From NCBI RefSeq assembly GCF_900102165.1, contig NZ_FNBD01000001.1:187701-251700 (forward strand): DNA of 64,000 bases. Direction: 5' to 3'. Below, in pieces: positions 7,519 through 15,332 of the stretch (within the stretch, counting starts at the first letter, position 1; each line of letters begins with the position of its first letter). The notes beneath the pieces were generated by a model, which did no database searches, had not been told where the DNA came from, and was given only the letters and a program-made list of their open reading frames with translations. Source of the DNA: Cellulophaga baltica (GTDB lineage Bacteria; Bacteroidota; Bacteroidia; Flavobacteriales; Flavobacteriaceae). A program made the translations under genes and the position numbers.

Positions 7519-9723
7519 TTACTGGTCTTTCTTTAATAAAAAAGAGACCTTTGTTCCTGTGCCATCCTCCTTATAATCAGTGATAAACACATCTACTTTA
7601 TCCTTGTACATATCATTAAGAATATCAATTCTTTTTTTGATATTCCCCATGCCTTTAGATTTTTGCTTTTTCTGATTACTTGTTTTTAATTCGGCTGACC
7701 TTTTTCTTCCTATTCCATTGTCTGAAATAGTTATCTCAATACTATTTTTGGTTTTATTCTTAACATCAACCATTAAAAAACCCTTTTCGTCTTTATACCT
7801 AAGTCCATGCCAAATAGCATTTTCAATATAAGGCTGCAATAGCATAGGAGGAATCTGATAGGAAGCTACATCTATATCCTTATCTATTTTTATTTCATAA
7901 TCAAACTTATCGGAGAAGCGAGAATGCTCTAATTTGGTATAGAGTTCTAAGAGTTCTATTTCTTTAGTTAATGGGATAAAATCTTCTTCTGAATTTTCTA
8001 AAACAGCACGCATTAACGTAGAAAACTCGCTTAGATAGCGATTTGCACTTCTTTCATCGCTCTTAGCAATGTAATTATTTACGGAATTTAGCGCATTGAA
8101 GATAAAATGTGGATTCATCTGTGAACGCAATGATTTTAAGGCTAGTAAATTATTAGCCAGTTTCTGTTGTTTGTTGCTTCTATAAAAGAAGTACGTAGTT
8201 AGCCCCAATAGTAACATCCCAAAAACTAAAGAATATATCAGCCACTTTTGTCGCTCCACCAATTGCTCACTCGTCAATACCAAATCATACTTACTTTGGT
8301 ACAATTCTCTTTCTTTTTCTAATCCTGAAATTCTATTCTGCTTTGTAGCTATCTCTCTATTTAATCGCGTAGCTCTAGAAATTTCTTGTTCCTTTCTAAC
8401 ATAGAGAGTATCTACAATACTTACATATTCTTGATAGGTTTCTAATGCCTTATCAAAGTCTCCTTGATATTTATAGACCTCTGATAGCTTTCTTGTCGCA
8501 TCTTTTTGCACGACCAAATCATCATCTACACCCGCTTCAACAATACTTTCTTGCAGGTAAGGTATTGCTTGGTCATACTTCTGTTGCGATAATAAAGCGT
8601 TTCCAATTTTATATTTAATACGTTGTGAAGAAATAGAGTCGGACCCTGCGTTGACTCCTGAGGTTTTTGCTACTCGTTTTTGCGGAGCACTGATATCTTT
8701 TAAATCTTCTAAACTTTTTTTACGAAGACTAACCTCTTTATCATATTCGTTTCTTTTATTATAAAAGTCGGCCACTTTTTCCTTTTCCTGTACGGCCCTT
8801 TGTGGCGCTTCATTTTTAGACAGCTCTAAGGAATTATCATAATACTCCTCTGCTTCTTCTAATTGATTATCTGCGGCATAAGCATCGGCTATTTTAGAAT
8901 TTAAATCTGTTATCTTAGGAGTAATTGATTTGGTTTTAGCCAAATTAAGTCCTAATGTATAATTTTCAATAGCTTTATCGGTAGCCCCTAACCCTTTATT
9001 TACATCCCCCAAACCTTCATAAACTTGCGCTTTTTGAAAACTAGATAAGGTGCCTTTATTTGCTAAGGCTGAAAATAAGGATTGTGCATTTTTATACTCT
9101 TTATTAGCTAGATAACTTTGAGCCAACAAAAGCTCTGTTTTAATAGACTCGTGAGCTAAAAGCGACTCTTTAAAGCTATTAATAGCTAAATCATACTGCT
9201 TGTGGTATTGGTAAATTTCACCTAAGGTTGTATACGATTTTGAAAGCAAGGTCTTATCTCCATTTTTTCCTATTTGCACGATAGCTTTAGTTACAAAATC
9301 GATACTTTTTTCAATATCTGTTTTCTTATACGAATTTGCACTGTCTAATAATTGCTGAATAGAGGTTGTATTTCTACTTTTTGAAGCGGCGGAAGATGTT
9401 TTGCTCTCTGGAATGTAATCTCTAACACGGACGTCTACATCTTCTGAACTCTTAACTACATGTGTAACGGTTTCAAAAGAAGCGCTTTCAAACATTAACT
9501 CATCTCCGATAATAGCTTTGATTTTAAATTCTCCTAAACCATTTGTTACCGTATAGCTACCGCTACTGGTGGTTACGGTTACCCCTGATATAGGTTCCCT
9601 ATTATCCTCTCCTTTTACAGAACCTTTTATTTCAAAACTAGAACCCCTGTTTTGCGCTTGTAAAAAAGCGGCAAAGCAGCAGAAGAAAATTAAAAAAAAT
9701 AGATTTTGCCTTTTATACATCAT
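7519..9723 (-). CDS. LytS/YesM-type sensor histidine kinase with CarboxypepD-reg and TPR sensor region
   Basis: 734 residues. A signal peptide (ends near FLQAQ) precedes a carboxypeptidase-regulatory-like beta domain (about 30-105: IKGSVKGEDNREPISGVTV). TPR helices follow (about 125-450: YTTLGEIYQYHKQYDLAINSF, YEGLGDVNKGLGATDKAIENY, RKLSEVYKYQGDFDKALETY) and then a coiled segment. A single membrane helix lies near residues 495-515 (WLIYSLVFGMLLLGLTTYFFY). The His_kinase domain carries His539 in RSQMNPHFIFNALNS, and the ATPase has N-box PYIENAIWHG and G-boxes SDNGIG and GMGNIKKR. It probably senses an envelope cue through the periplasmic TPRs and phosphorylates the LytTR regulator downstream. 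TPR-bearing kinases of this type are common in Bacteroidota; the fused CarboxypepD-reg domain is less usual. Confidence 0.95.
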   Translation of the reverse strand: MMYKRQNLFFLIFFCCFAAFLQAQNRGSSFEIKGSVKGEDNREPISGVTVTTSSGSYTVTNGLGEFKIKAIIGDELMFESASFETVTHVVKSSEDVDVRVRDYIPESKTSSAASKSRNTTSIQQLLDSANSYKKTDIEKSIDFVTKAIVQIGKNGDKTLLSKSYTTLGEIYQYHKQYDLAINSFKESLLAHESIKTELLLAQSYLANKEYKNAQSLFSALANKGTLSSFQKAQVYEGLGDVNKGLGATDKAIENYTLGLNLAKTKSITPKITDLNSKIADAYAADNQLEEAEEYYDNSLELSKNEAPQRAVQEKEKVADFYNKRNEYDKEVSLRKKSLEDLKDISAPQKRVAKTSGVNAGSDSISSQRIKYKIGNALLSQQKYDQAIPYLQESIVEAGVDDDLVVQKDATRKLSEVYKYQGDFDKALETYQEYVSIVDTLYVRKEQEISRATRLNREIATKQNRISGLEKERELYQSKYDLVLTSEQLVERQKWLIYSLVFGMLLLGLTTYFFYRSNKQQKLANNLLALKSLRSQMNPHFIFNALNSVNNYIAKSDERSANRYLSEFSTLMRAVLENSEEDFIPLTKEIELLELYTKLEHSRFSDKFDYEIKIDKDIDVASYQIPPMLLQPYIENAIWHGLRYKDEKGFLMVDVKNKTKNSIEITISDNGIGRKRSAELKTSNQKKQKSKGMGNIKKRIDILNDMYKDKVDVFITDYKEDGTGTKVSFLLKKDQ

Positions 9724-9937
9724 TACTTAACTAGAGGATAAACTTAGTTGTTTTTCATGGCATTAAAAAATGCTGAAATTATTGATTCCTATAAAATAAG
9801 CATGGAATAGCAGGCTTTACAAAGTGAAGCAACAACTTCCCTCACCCAAATAGCTACTTCCCTCAGTATTCATTTTATTTAAAAAAGTTTGCCGCTAGTT
9901 TTACACTAAGACAGAAACAATTTAAACATACAATAAC

Positions 9938-11143
9938 ATGAAAAATATTACAAGAATTATTGGATTAAGTTTTATGGCTCTTGCCGCCACAACGGTATAT
10001 GGCTGCGAACTAAAAGTAAAAAAAGATCCCACAACACCGGTTATTGCACAAGCGCATACTACAGTAGCACACAAGCACATTAATAATACCGTTAAAATTG
10101 CATTATTATTAGACACTAGTAATAGTATGGACGGATTAATCGATCAGGCCAAATCACAGCTTTGGGATATCGTTAATAAATTTGCCTATGTAAAAGCACG
10201 CTGCGGAAATGATACAAATCATGATTATATACGGCCTAATTTAGAAATTGCCTTGTACCAATATGGCAATGACAATTTATCTTCGAGCGAAGGATACATC
10301 CAACAAGTACTAGGATTCAGTGGTGATCTTGATGAAATATCAGAAAAACTATTCTCTCTGAATACCAATGGTGGTGAAGAATATTGCGGACAAGTAATTC
10401 AAACATCCTTAAACCAATTGGATTGGGGTAAAAATGCAGATAATTTAAAAATGATTTTCATTGCTGGGAATGAGCCTTTTACCCAAGGAAAATTAAACTA
10501 CAAAGATGCGGTTACTAATGCTACCGAAAAAGATGTGGTTATCAATACTATTTTTTGTGGCAACTACCAACAAGGAGTTTCTAGCCAATGGAAAAATGGC
10601 GCTACCCTAACAGGTGGTGATTACATGGCTATTGATCATAACAAACATATTGTACATATTGACACCCCTTATGATGCTAAAATTGTAAGCTTAAATACAA
10701 AATTAAATGCTACCTATATTGCTTACGGTAGTTTGGGGCAAGCTAAATTAGAAAAGCAGTATACACAAGATAGCAATGCCATGGAAGTTGAAGAAGCTGT
10801 TGCGGTAAAAAGAGCGGTTAGCAAGAGTTCTAGACTGTATAACAACGCAACTTGGGATTTAGTGGATGCTGCAGACGATAAAGAATTTGATGCTTCAACA
10901 TTAAAGAAAGAGCAACTACCTGCTGCTTTAAAAAATAAATCTGATAAAGAAATCGTGAAATACATCAGTATAAAAAAGGAAGAACGGACTGCTATTCAAT
11001 CTGAAATTAGAGAACTGAATAAAAAACGTGAGCAGTTTATCACAAAAAATCAAACTGACGGAAATCAAGGAGAATTAGAAAATGCGATGCTATCTGCTAT
11101 AAAAAAGCAGGCTGAAAGAAAGAATTACAAATGGGATGACTAA
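9938..11143 (+). CDS. VWA-domain lipoprotein
   Basis: 401 residues. The N-terminus is a lipoprotein signal with a lipobox ending TVYGC (Cys near residue 23). A von Willebrand factor A domain follows (about 50-260), with the metal-binding MIDAS motif DTSNS in IALLLDTSNSMDG and Rossmann-like strands such as LEIALYQYG and LKMIFIAGNEPF. The C-terminal third is helical and lysine/glutamate rich. It probably sits on a membrane facing the periplasm or cell surface and binds a protein partner through a divalent cation. It is divergent from the LytTR kinase operon, with 214 bases between the starts. Its function is not known. Confidence 0.88.
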   Translation: MKNITRIIGLSFMALAATTVYGCELKVKKDPTTPVIAQAHTTVAHKHINNTVKIALLLDTSNSMDGLIDQAKSQLWDIVNKFAYVKARCGNDTNHDYIRPNLEIALYQYGNDNLSSSEGYIQQVLGFSGDLDEISEKLFSLNTNGGEEYCGQVIQTSLNQLDWGKNADNLKMIFIAGNEPFTQGKLNYKDAVTNATEKDVVINTIFCGNYQQGVSSQWKNGATLTGGDYMAIDHNKHIVHIDTPYDAKIVSLNTKLNATYIAYGSLGQAKLEKQYTQDSNAMEVEEAVAVKRAVSKSSRLYNNATWDLVDAADDKEFDASTLKKEQLPAALKNKSDKEIVKYISIKKEERTAIQSEIRELNKKREQFITKNQTDGNQGELENAMLSAIKKQAERKNYKWDD

Positions 11144-11163
11144 TTCATAACCGTACAAAATGC

Positions 11164-11197
11164 AAAAAAACCTGTGGCTTTCGCTACAGGTTTTTTT
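11164..11197. terminator. Bidirectional intrinsic terminator
   Basis: A-rich arm 11164-11175 pairs with T-rich arm 11186-11197 (core ACCTGT/ACAGGT, extended by three pairs into the loop). It lies between convergent VWA and PorP/SprF genes, with T-runs on both strands. Confidence 0.88.
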
Positions 11198-11214
11198 ATA
11201 TGTTTTTTATTTTA

Positions 11215-12231
11215 TTAGTAATTAGCGGCTGGACATTTACAATCATATCTTTTCTCTGATTGCAAGAAATCATATCCTAGAGTAATTTGATGAAAACCAC
11301 CATTATCAAAACGGATATCTCCCATTTGATATGAATAGTTATAAGATACCATGAAATTTTTATAATTAACCCCAACTATTGGCGTAATTAACTGCAAACG
11401 TTGTTCTCCAAAATCGGTTCCCGTAGTATACTGCGCTCCATCAAAACTTCTGCGGTAAGAAATACCCCCCCAAACTTTTCCAAAGTCTACATCCTTATAC
11501 ACTTTCGCATTAAAATCCATTGATTTTTCTTGCGTAAAATCTGTCATTTGAAACATTAACGAAGGCTCTAACTGCCACTCTCCACGGCCAAAAACATACC
11601 CAACAGAAAATAAGTATCTTCTTAAATTATCAATTTCTGGCACCGCAGGGTTATCATCTCTATCTTTATAATATAAATTACGCTTGCTACTTAATACATT
11701 TAAAATAGAGGCATGCGCATAAAACTCTAAGTAATTGTAAGACATTCCTAAATCTGTATTAAAATAGGTTGCACTTATCTTAGAACCAACCACTGCCGGA
11801 TCTGGTATTACTGATCTAAACTCTGATTCATCTAAACTACTTTGTAAAACTGTACCACTTAAGCCAAAAGAAAGCTGGTTTAAATTACGTGCATCGCCAC
11901 CAAATCTTAAATGGTGCGCATAGGTAAATTTTACACCTGTTTGTGAATGATACCCATTAGCATCATTAAAAATTATAGCACCAACACCGCTTTTCTCACT
12001 TACTCTAAAATGAGCATTTAAGGTTTGTAAATTTGGTGCGTCGTCTACATCAAACCACTGCTTTCTAGCTGTAAGTCTAATTTTACCACCTTCACCAATA
12101 CCTGCCATAGCAGGATGAACTAAGTAATAGTTATCAGATAAGTAATCAAAATAAACTGGGATACCTTCTTGTGCTTTGGTCGGAGCTACAAACAATACTA
12201 AGAGTAGCGTTATTAAGTAAAACTTTTTCAT
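11215..12231 (-). CDS. PorP/SprF family type IX secretion membrane protein (second copy)
   Basis: 338 residues. A signal peptide ends at PTKAQE; the mature start YFDYLSDNYYLVHPAMAGIG is the PorP/SprF N-terminal signature. Aromatic barrel strands follow (LRFGGDARNLNQLSFGLSGTVLQ, WGGISYRRSFDGAQY, YKNFMVSYNYSYQMGD, HQITLGYDFL). The C-terminal tail YDCKCPAANY has two cysteines and is unlike the first copy. It is a single-gene unit with its own promoter and terminator, and no cargo gene beside it. It may be a general T9SS or gliding component, or may serve a cargo encoded elsewhere. Confidence 0.92.
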   Translation of the reverse strand: MKKFYLITLLLVLFVAPTKAQEGIPVYFDYLSDNYYLVHPAMAGIGEGGKIRLTARKQWFDVDDAPNLQTLNAHFRVSEKSGVGAIIFNDANGYHSQTGVKFTYAHHLRFGGDARNLNQLSFGLSGTVLQSSLDESEFRSVIPDPAVVGSKISATYFNTDLGMSYNYLEFYAHASILNVLSSKRNLYYKDRDDNPAVPEIDNLRRYLFSVGYVFGRGEWQLEPSLMFQMTDFTQEKSMDFNAKVYKDVDFGKVWGGISYRRSFDGAQYTTGTDFGEQRLQLITPIVGVNYKNFMVSYNYSYQMGDIRFDNGGFHQITLGYDFLQSEKRYDCKCPAANY

Positions 12232-12265
12232 TTATAGGTTTAAAGAGTAGTGTGTTCTAATTTTC

Positions 12266-12295
12266 CAAATATAAAGTATAACGTCTTAAATACAA
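12266..12295 (-). promoter_or_regulatory. Promoter of the second PorP/SprF gene
   Basis: On the minus strand TTG (12295-12293) is followed after exactly 19 bases by TATATTTG (12273-12266), a full match to the Bacteroidota -33/-7 pattern. The start codon is 34 bases further on. Confidence 0.8.
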
Positions 12296-12322
12296 CATTA
12301 TTATATATAGCTATAGTGCCAA

Positions 12323-12330
12323 TAACTTTG
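12323..12330 (+). promoter_or_regulatory. Promoter -7 element of the Nfu gene
   Basis: TAACTTTG matches TAnnTTTG and lies 27 bases before the chosen start at 12358; a TTA sits at the -33 position. A second match, TATTTTTG, abuts it at 12331-12338. Transcription starting here would exclude the longer upstream start at 12250. Confidence 0.6.
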
Positions 12331-12357
12331 TATTTTTGCTGTAAAAATAAAATCAAG

Positions 12358-13260
12358 ATGAAAGAGTTTACGATAACTATTGTAGAAACTAATAATCCAG
12401 CCATACTTAAGTTCGATACGAACCACTTTATTACTAAAAGCAACAATTACGAATATAAGGATATTGATGAGGCTAAAAATTCTCCTTTAGCACAACAATT
12501 ATTTTATTTACCCTTTGTAAAAACCGTGTATATCTCTGCAAATTTCATTGCTTTAGAACGCTTCAGCATTGTAGAATGGAGTGATGTTCAGGACGAAGTT
12601 GCACAACAACTAGTAGAGTACTTAAACAGTGGAGAGCCTATAGTTTTTGAAGATAAAGACCCTAAAAAAGTACCCGCTACAGTTTACGCTGAAAGCACAC
12701 CCAATCCTGCGGTAATGAAATTTGTTTCTAACAAAACTATTGTACCGACAGCTTTTGAGTTTAAAAATATTGACGAGGCAAAAGACTCTGGTTTAGCGAA
12801 AAAACTATTTCACCTTCCCTTTGTAAAAGAAGTTTTCTTTGATGAAAATTATGTATCCGTTACTAAATATGAAGTGGCAGATTGGAATGAGGTTACTTTT
12901 GACATCAGAGAATTAATCAGAAATTTCATAGGAGACGGTCTTGAAGTAGTCTCTGCAGAAAGTGTGGTTAAGAAAAAGGCTGAAGCTCCAAAAACTCAGC
13001 TTCAAGATGCTAATGTTGACGATACTTCAAAAAAAATAATTGACATTTTAGAAGAGTATGTAAAACCCGCTGTTGCTAGTGATGGTGGTAATATTATGTT
13101 TAAGTCCTACGATAAAGAGAGTAAGACGGTAAATGTAATTTTACAAGGTGCTTGTAGCGGTTGTCCTTCTTCTACTTTTACCCTTAAAAATGGAATTGAA
13201 AACATGCTAAAGGAAATGATGACAGATCACGTGGAGCACGTTGTTGCTATAAATGGCTAA
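12358..13260 (+). CDS. Nfu-type iron-sulfur scaffold protein with duplicated Nfu_N domain
   Basis: 300 residues from Met at 12358; the frame is open from 12250 but that upstream part looks like leader DNA carrying a promoter. Two Nfu N-terminal domains occur in tandem. The first has TNNPAILKF, then DEAKNSPLAQQLFYLPFVKTVYIS; the second has TPNPAVMKF, then DEAKDSGLAKKLFHLPFVKEVFF. The C-terminal NifU domain holds the cluster-binding CxxC in GACSGCPSST followed by LKNGIENMLKEM. The protein should assemble or carry [4Fe-4S] clusters in the cytoplasm and hand them to client enzymes such as QueG and ActB-type proteins. Usual Nfu proteins have one N-terminal domain. Confidence 0.93.
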   Translation: MKEFTITIVETNNPAILKFDTNHFITKSNNYEYKDIDEAKNSPLAQQLFYLPFVKTVYISANFIALERFSIVEWSDVQDEVAQQLVEYLNSGEPIVFEDKDPKKVPATVYAESTPNPAVMKFVSNKTIVPTAFEFKNIDEAKDSGLAKKLFHLPFVKEVFFDENYVSVTKYEVADWNEVTFDIRELIRNFIGDGLEVVSAESVVKKKAEAPKTQLQDANVDDTSKKIIDILEEYVKPAVASDGGNIMFKSYDKESKTVNVILQGACSGCPSSTFTLKNGIENMLKEMMTDHVEHVVAING

Positions 13261-13355
13261 GATTTTCTTTTACAGTAAATAATTTTCCTACAAAAACACC
13301 ATAATCGATTTGAAATTTCTTACTTTTAAGGAAACACAAAAAACAAATAATCATT

Positions 13356-13556
13356 ATGGCAATTTTAAAAGTAATTGAAGTTTTAGCAAATTCTGAGAAA
13401 AGTTGGGAAGATGCAACTAAAAAAGCAGTAGCTCAGGCATCAAAAAGTGTGAAAAATATTCGTTCTGTATATGTTAACGAGCAAAGTGCTTCTGTTGAAG
13501 ACGGGGAAGTAAAAGATTTTAGAGTGAATGTAAAAATTACCTTTGAAATAAAATAG
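13356..13556 (+). CDS. Dodecin-family protein
   Basis: 66 residues, the family length. The pattern VIEVLANSEKSWEDATKKAVAQAS..., then SVYVNEQSASVEDGEV and RVNVKITFEIK, fits the small beta-alpha-beta-beta dodecin fold that builds hollow dodecamers. Flavin-binding dodecins carry a Trp at the start of the second strand (a GLRWFEV-like segment). Here that segment reads IRSVYV, so the flavin-stacking Trp is absent and the ligand may differ. The gene has an intrinsic terminator directly after it and stands alone. Confidence 0.92.
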   Translation: MAILKVIEVLANSEKSWEDATKKAVAQASKSVKNIRSVYVNEQSASVEDGEVKDFRVNVKITFEIK

Positions 13557-13577
13557 TTCCATCTCAAAAAAAGTATG

Positions 13578-13603
13578 AAAAGCGCATTTTATGCGCTTTT
13601 TTT
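13578..13603 (+). terminator. Intrinsic terminator after dodecin gene
   Basis: A 10-bp perfect stem (13578-13587 with 13591-13600), core AGCGCAT/ATGCGCT, has a TTT loop and the T-run continues to 13603. Confidence 0.9.
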
Positions 13604-13742
13604 ATGCCCTAAAATTACAATAACCGTATAAATGACGCTAATAAGACAACTTTTGCCGTAATCCGACGGTTTGATAGGATTTTAATTTCTTATGAAGTTA
13701 CTTTGCCCTGAAAGAGAAAGTACAACATACTAAAACAATAAT

Positions 13743-14561
13743 ATGGAAAAACTTACAGATTATCAAGAACATATAGATAATGCCATTAATTGGATTTGGG
13801 CAGCACTACCCAATCTAATTCTTGCCATCTTAATCTTTATAATCGGATTATGGCTCATTAAAGTGATTAATAAGATGGTCCGCAAATTCTTTGTTAAGCA
13901 TGACTATGATCCTTCTTTAGAAAGCTTCTTACAAAGTCTTATTAGTATAGGATTAAAAATAACCTTATTCGTACTTGTTATTACACAGCTAGGCGTGCAA
14001 TCTTCTTCGCTGGTTGCCATAATTGGTGCTGCAGGTCTTGCTATTGGCTTAGCCTTGCAAGGTTCTCTAGCAAACTTTGCAGGTGGCGTATTAATCTTAA
14101 TATTTAAACCCTTTAAGGTTGGTGATTTTATTGCTGCTCAAGGAGTAGATGGTACCGTTAAAGAAATTTCTATATTCACTACAAAATTAAGCACCTTTGG
14201 AAATCAAATTGTAATTGTTCCTAATGGGCAACTCTCAAATAATAACATTACTAATTATAACGCACAAGATACCCGTAGGGATAAAATATCTATCGGTATT
14301 GGATATAGCTCTGATTTAAAAAAGGCTAAAGATGTACTTTTAAAAATTTGTGCTGATAATGAAACTATTTTTAAAGACCCAGCGCCTGTAGTTTATGTAG
14401 ATGAATTGGCAGATAGTTCTGTAAATCTTACGCTGCGTTTTTGGGCTAATAATGCTGATTTCTGGGAAGCACATTTCTTTGTGATGGAACAAACCAAACT
14501 TAGATTTGACGAGGAAGGTATTGAAATTCCTTTCCCACAAGTGGTACAATACAACAAGTAA
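13743..14561 (+). CDS. MscS-family small-conductance mechanosensitive channel
   Basis: 272 residues, close to E. coli MscS. Three membrane helices occur (about 22-45, 65-85, 90-122). The pore helix has the Ala/Gly-rich pattern GAAGLAIGLALQGSLANFAGGVLIL. A beta domain follows, with FKVGDFIAAQGVDGTVKEI and VIVPNGQLSNNNITNY, then the C-terminal domain ending EGIEIPFPQVVQY. It releases solutes when the inner membrane is stretched by hypo-osmotic shock. The gene stands alone, converging with tsaB (2 bases between stops) with no terminator seen between them. Confidence 0.95.
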   Translation: MEKLTDYQEHIDNAINWIWAALPNLILAILIFIIGLWLIKVINKMVRKFFVKHDYDPSLESFLQSLISIGLKITLFVLVITQLGVQSSSLVAIIGAAGLAIGLALQGSLANFAGGVLILIFKPFKVGDFIAAQGVDGTVKEISIFTTKLSTFGNQIVIVPNGQLSNNNITNYNAQDTRRDKISIGIGYSSDLKKAKDVLLKICADNETIFKDPAPVVYVDELADSSVNLTLRFWANNADFWEAHFFVMEQTKLRFDEEGIEIPFPQVVQYNK

Positions 14562-14563
14562 AT

Positions 14564-15238
14564 CTAGGCTTTCTTTTTAAGAAGAATAAAGTCTTTTAAA
14601 TAATAAGGTTCAAAGTAAGCAACATTTTCAAGGTTGTTTTCTTTGAACTTTTTATAGGATAGCATAGCCATTTCTTTTGCTGATGGTACCACTGTGGTAT
14701 CAAAACTAAAATTAGGGTGGGTCAATGTCTCCTTACATTTCTGAGCGCCGTTCCCTAATATGAGCACTTTACCTTTTGCTGCATACTCCTGAAATGAATT
14801 TTCATCAATAATTTCAGCTTTCGTTTCTCTAATCTCCTCCATATCTTGATTAAAAACACTGGAGTAGACTTCCATGCGGCGCGCATCTAAAACTGGAATA
14901 ACAAAATTTACTTCAGCATCGTTAGCTTGGCTAGCCATACTTTCTAAAGTTGGAATAGCTATTAATGGAATGTCTAATGCAAAACACAAGCCTTTAGCAG
15001 CAGAAACTCCAATACGAAGACCTGTATAAGATCCTGGACCTTTACTCACTGCCACAGCGTCTATATCAGCCATTTGTAAAGAAGCCATTTGCAATGTTTC
15101 TTCTATAAATACATGCAATTGCTCTGCATGAGAATATGCCGCGCTATCAAATTCTTTAATTGCCAACAAGTTTCCATTTTCAGCTATGCTCACAGAACAG
15201 TTTGTAGTCGCTGTTTCTAAATTTAAAAGTAGTGCCAT
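14564..15238 (-). CDS. tsaB: tRNA threonylcarbamoyladenosine biosynthesis protein TsaB
   Basis: 224 residues from Met at 15238, beginning MALLLNLETATTNCSVSI, which matches the TsaB start. An in-frame Met at 15280 would add 14 residues but would cover a clear TATCTTTG promoter element, so the shorter start is preferred. The ASKHA fold is seen in GPGSYTGLRIGVSAAKGLCFA and VIPVLDARRMEVYSS. TsaB is the scaffold partner of TsaD and TsaE in making t6A37 on ANN-reading tRNAs. The C-terminal half is divergent, as usual. Confidence 0.94.
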   Translation of the reverse strand: MALLLNLETATTNCSVSIAENGNLLAIKEFDSAAYSHAEQLHVFIEETLQMASLQMADIDAVAVSKGPGSYTGLRIGVSAAKGLCFALDIPLIAIPTLESMASQANDAEVNFVIPVLDARRMEVYSSVFNQDMEEIRETKAEIIDENSFQEYAAKGKVLILGNGAQKCKETLTHPNFSFDTTVVPSAKEMAMLSYKKFKENNLENVAYFEPYYLKDFILLKKKA

Positions 15239-15246
15239 AATAGCTG

Positions 15247-15254
15247 CAAAGATA
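15247..15254 (-). promoter_or_regulatory. Promoter -7 element of tsaB, very close to the start codon
   Basis: The minus strand reads TATCTTTG, ending only 8 bases before the ATG at 15238. A TTG lies 23 bases upstream of it, longer than the usual 17-20. The predicted mRNA leader would be near zero. Confidence 0.6.
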
Positions 15255-15278
15255 CATGCATGAATGAAATTTAAAAAC

Positions 15279-15312
15279 AAAAAAAAGACCCATAATTTAA
15301 TATGGATCTTTT
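15279..15312 (-). terminator. Intrinsic terminator of the TolC/ABC operon
   Basis: A 12-bp stem (15283-15294 with 15301-15312, one G-T wobble) has a 6-base loop and is followed on the minus strand by a T-run. It lies 20 bases after the tolC-like stop. Confidence 0.85.
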
Positions 15313-15332
15313 ATATCATTTTGAACTGAGAA

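Noticed and set aside
9922-10116. Open frame on the minus strand between the kinase and VWA genes
   Set aside because: It overlaps the start and signal peptide of the VWA lipoprotein on the other strand, and no family is recognised.
12250-12357. N-terminal extension of the Nfu protein by 36 residues
   Set aside because: The extension covers a TAnnTTTG promoter element and does not resemble Nfu; the Met at 12358 opens a proper Nfu_N domain.
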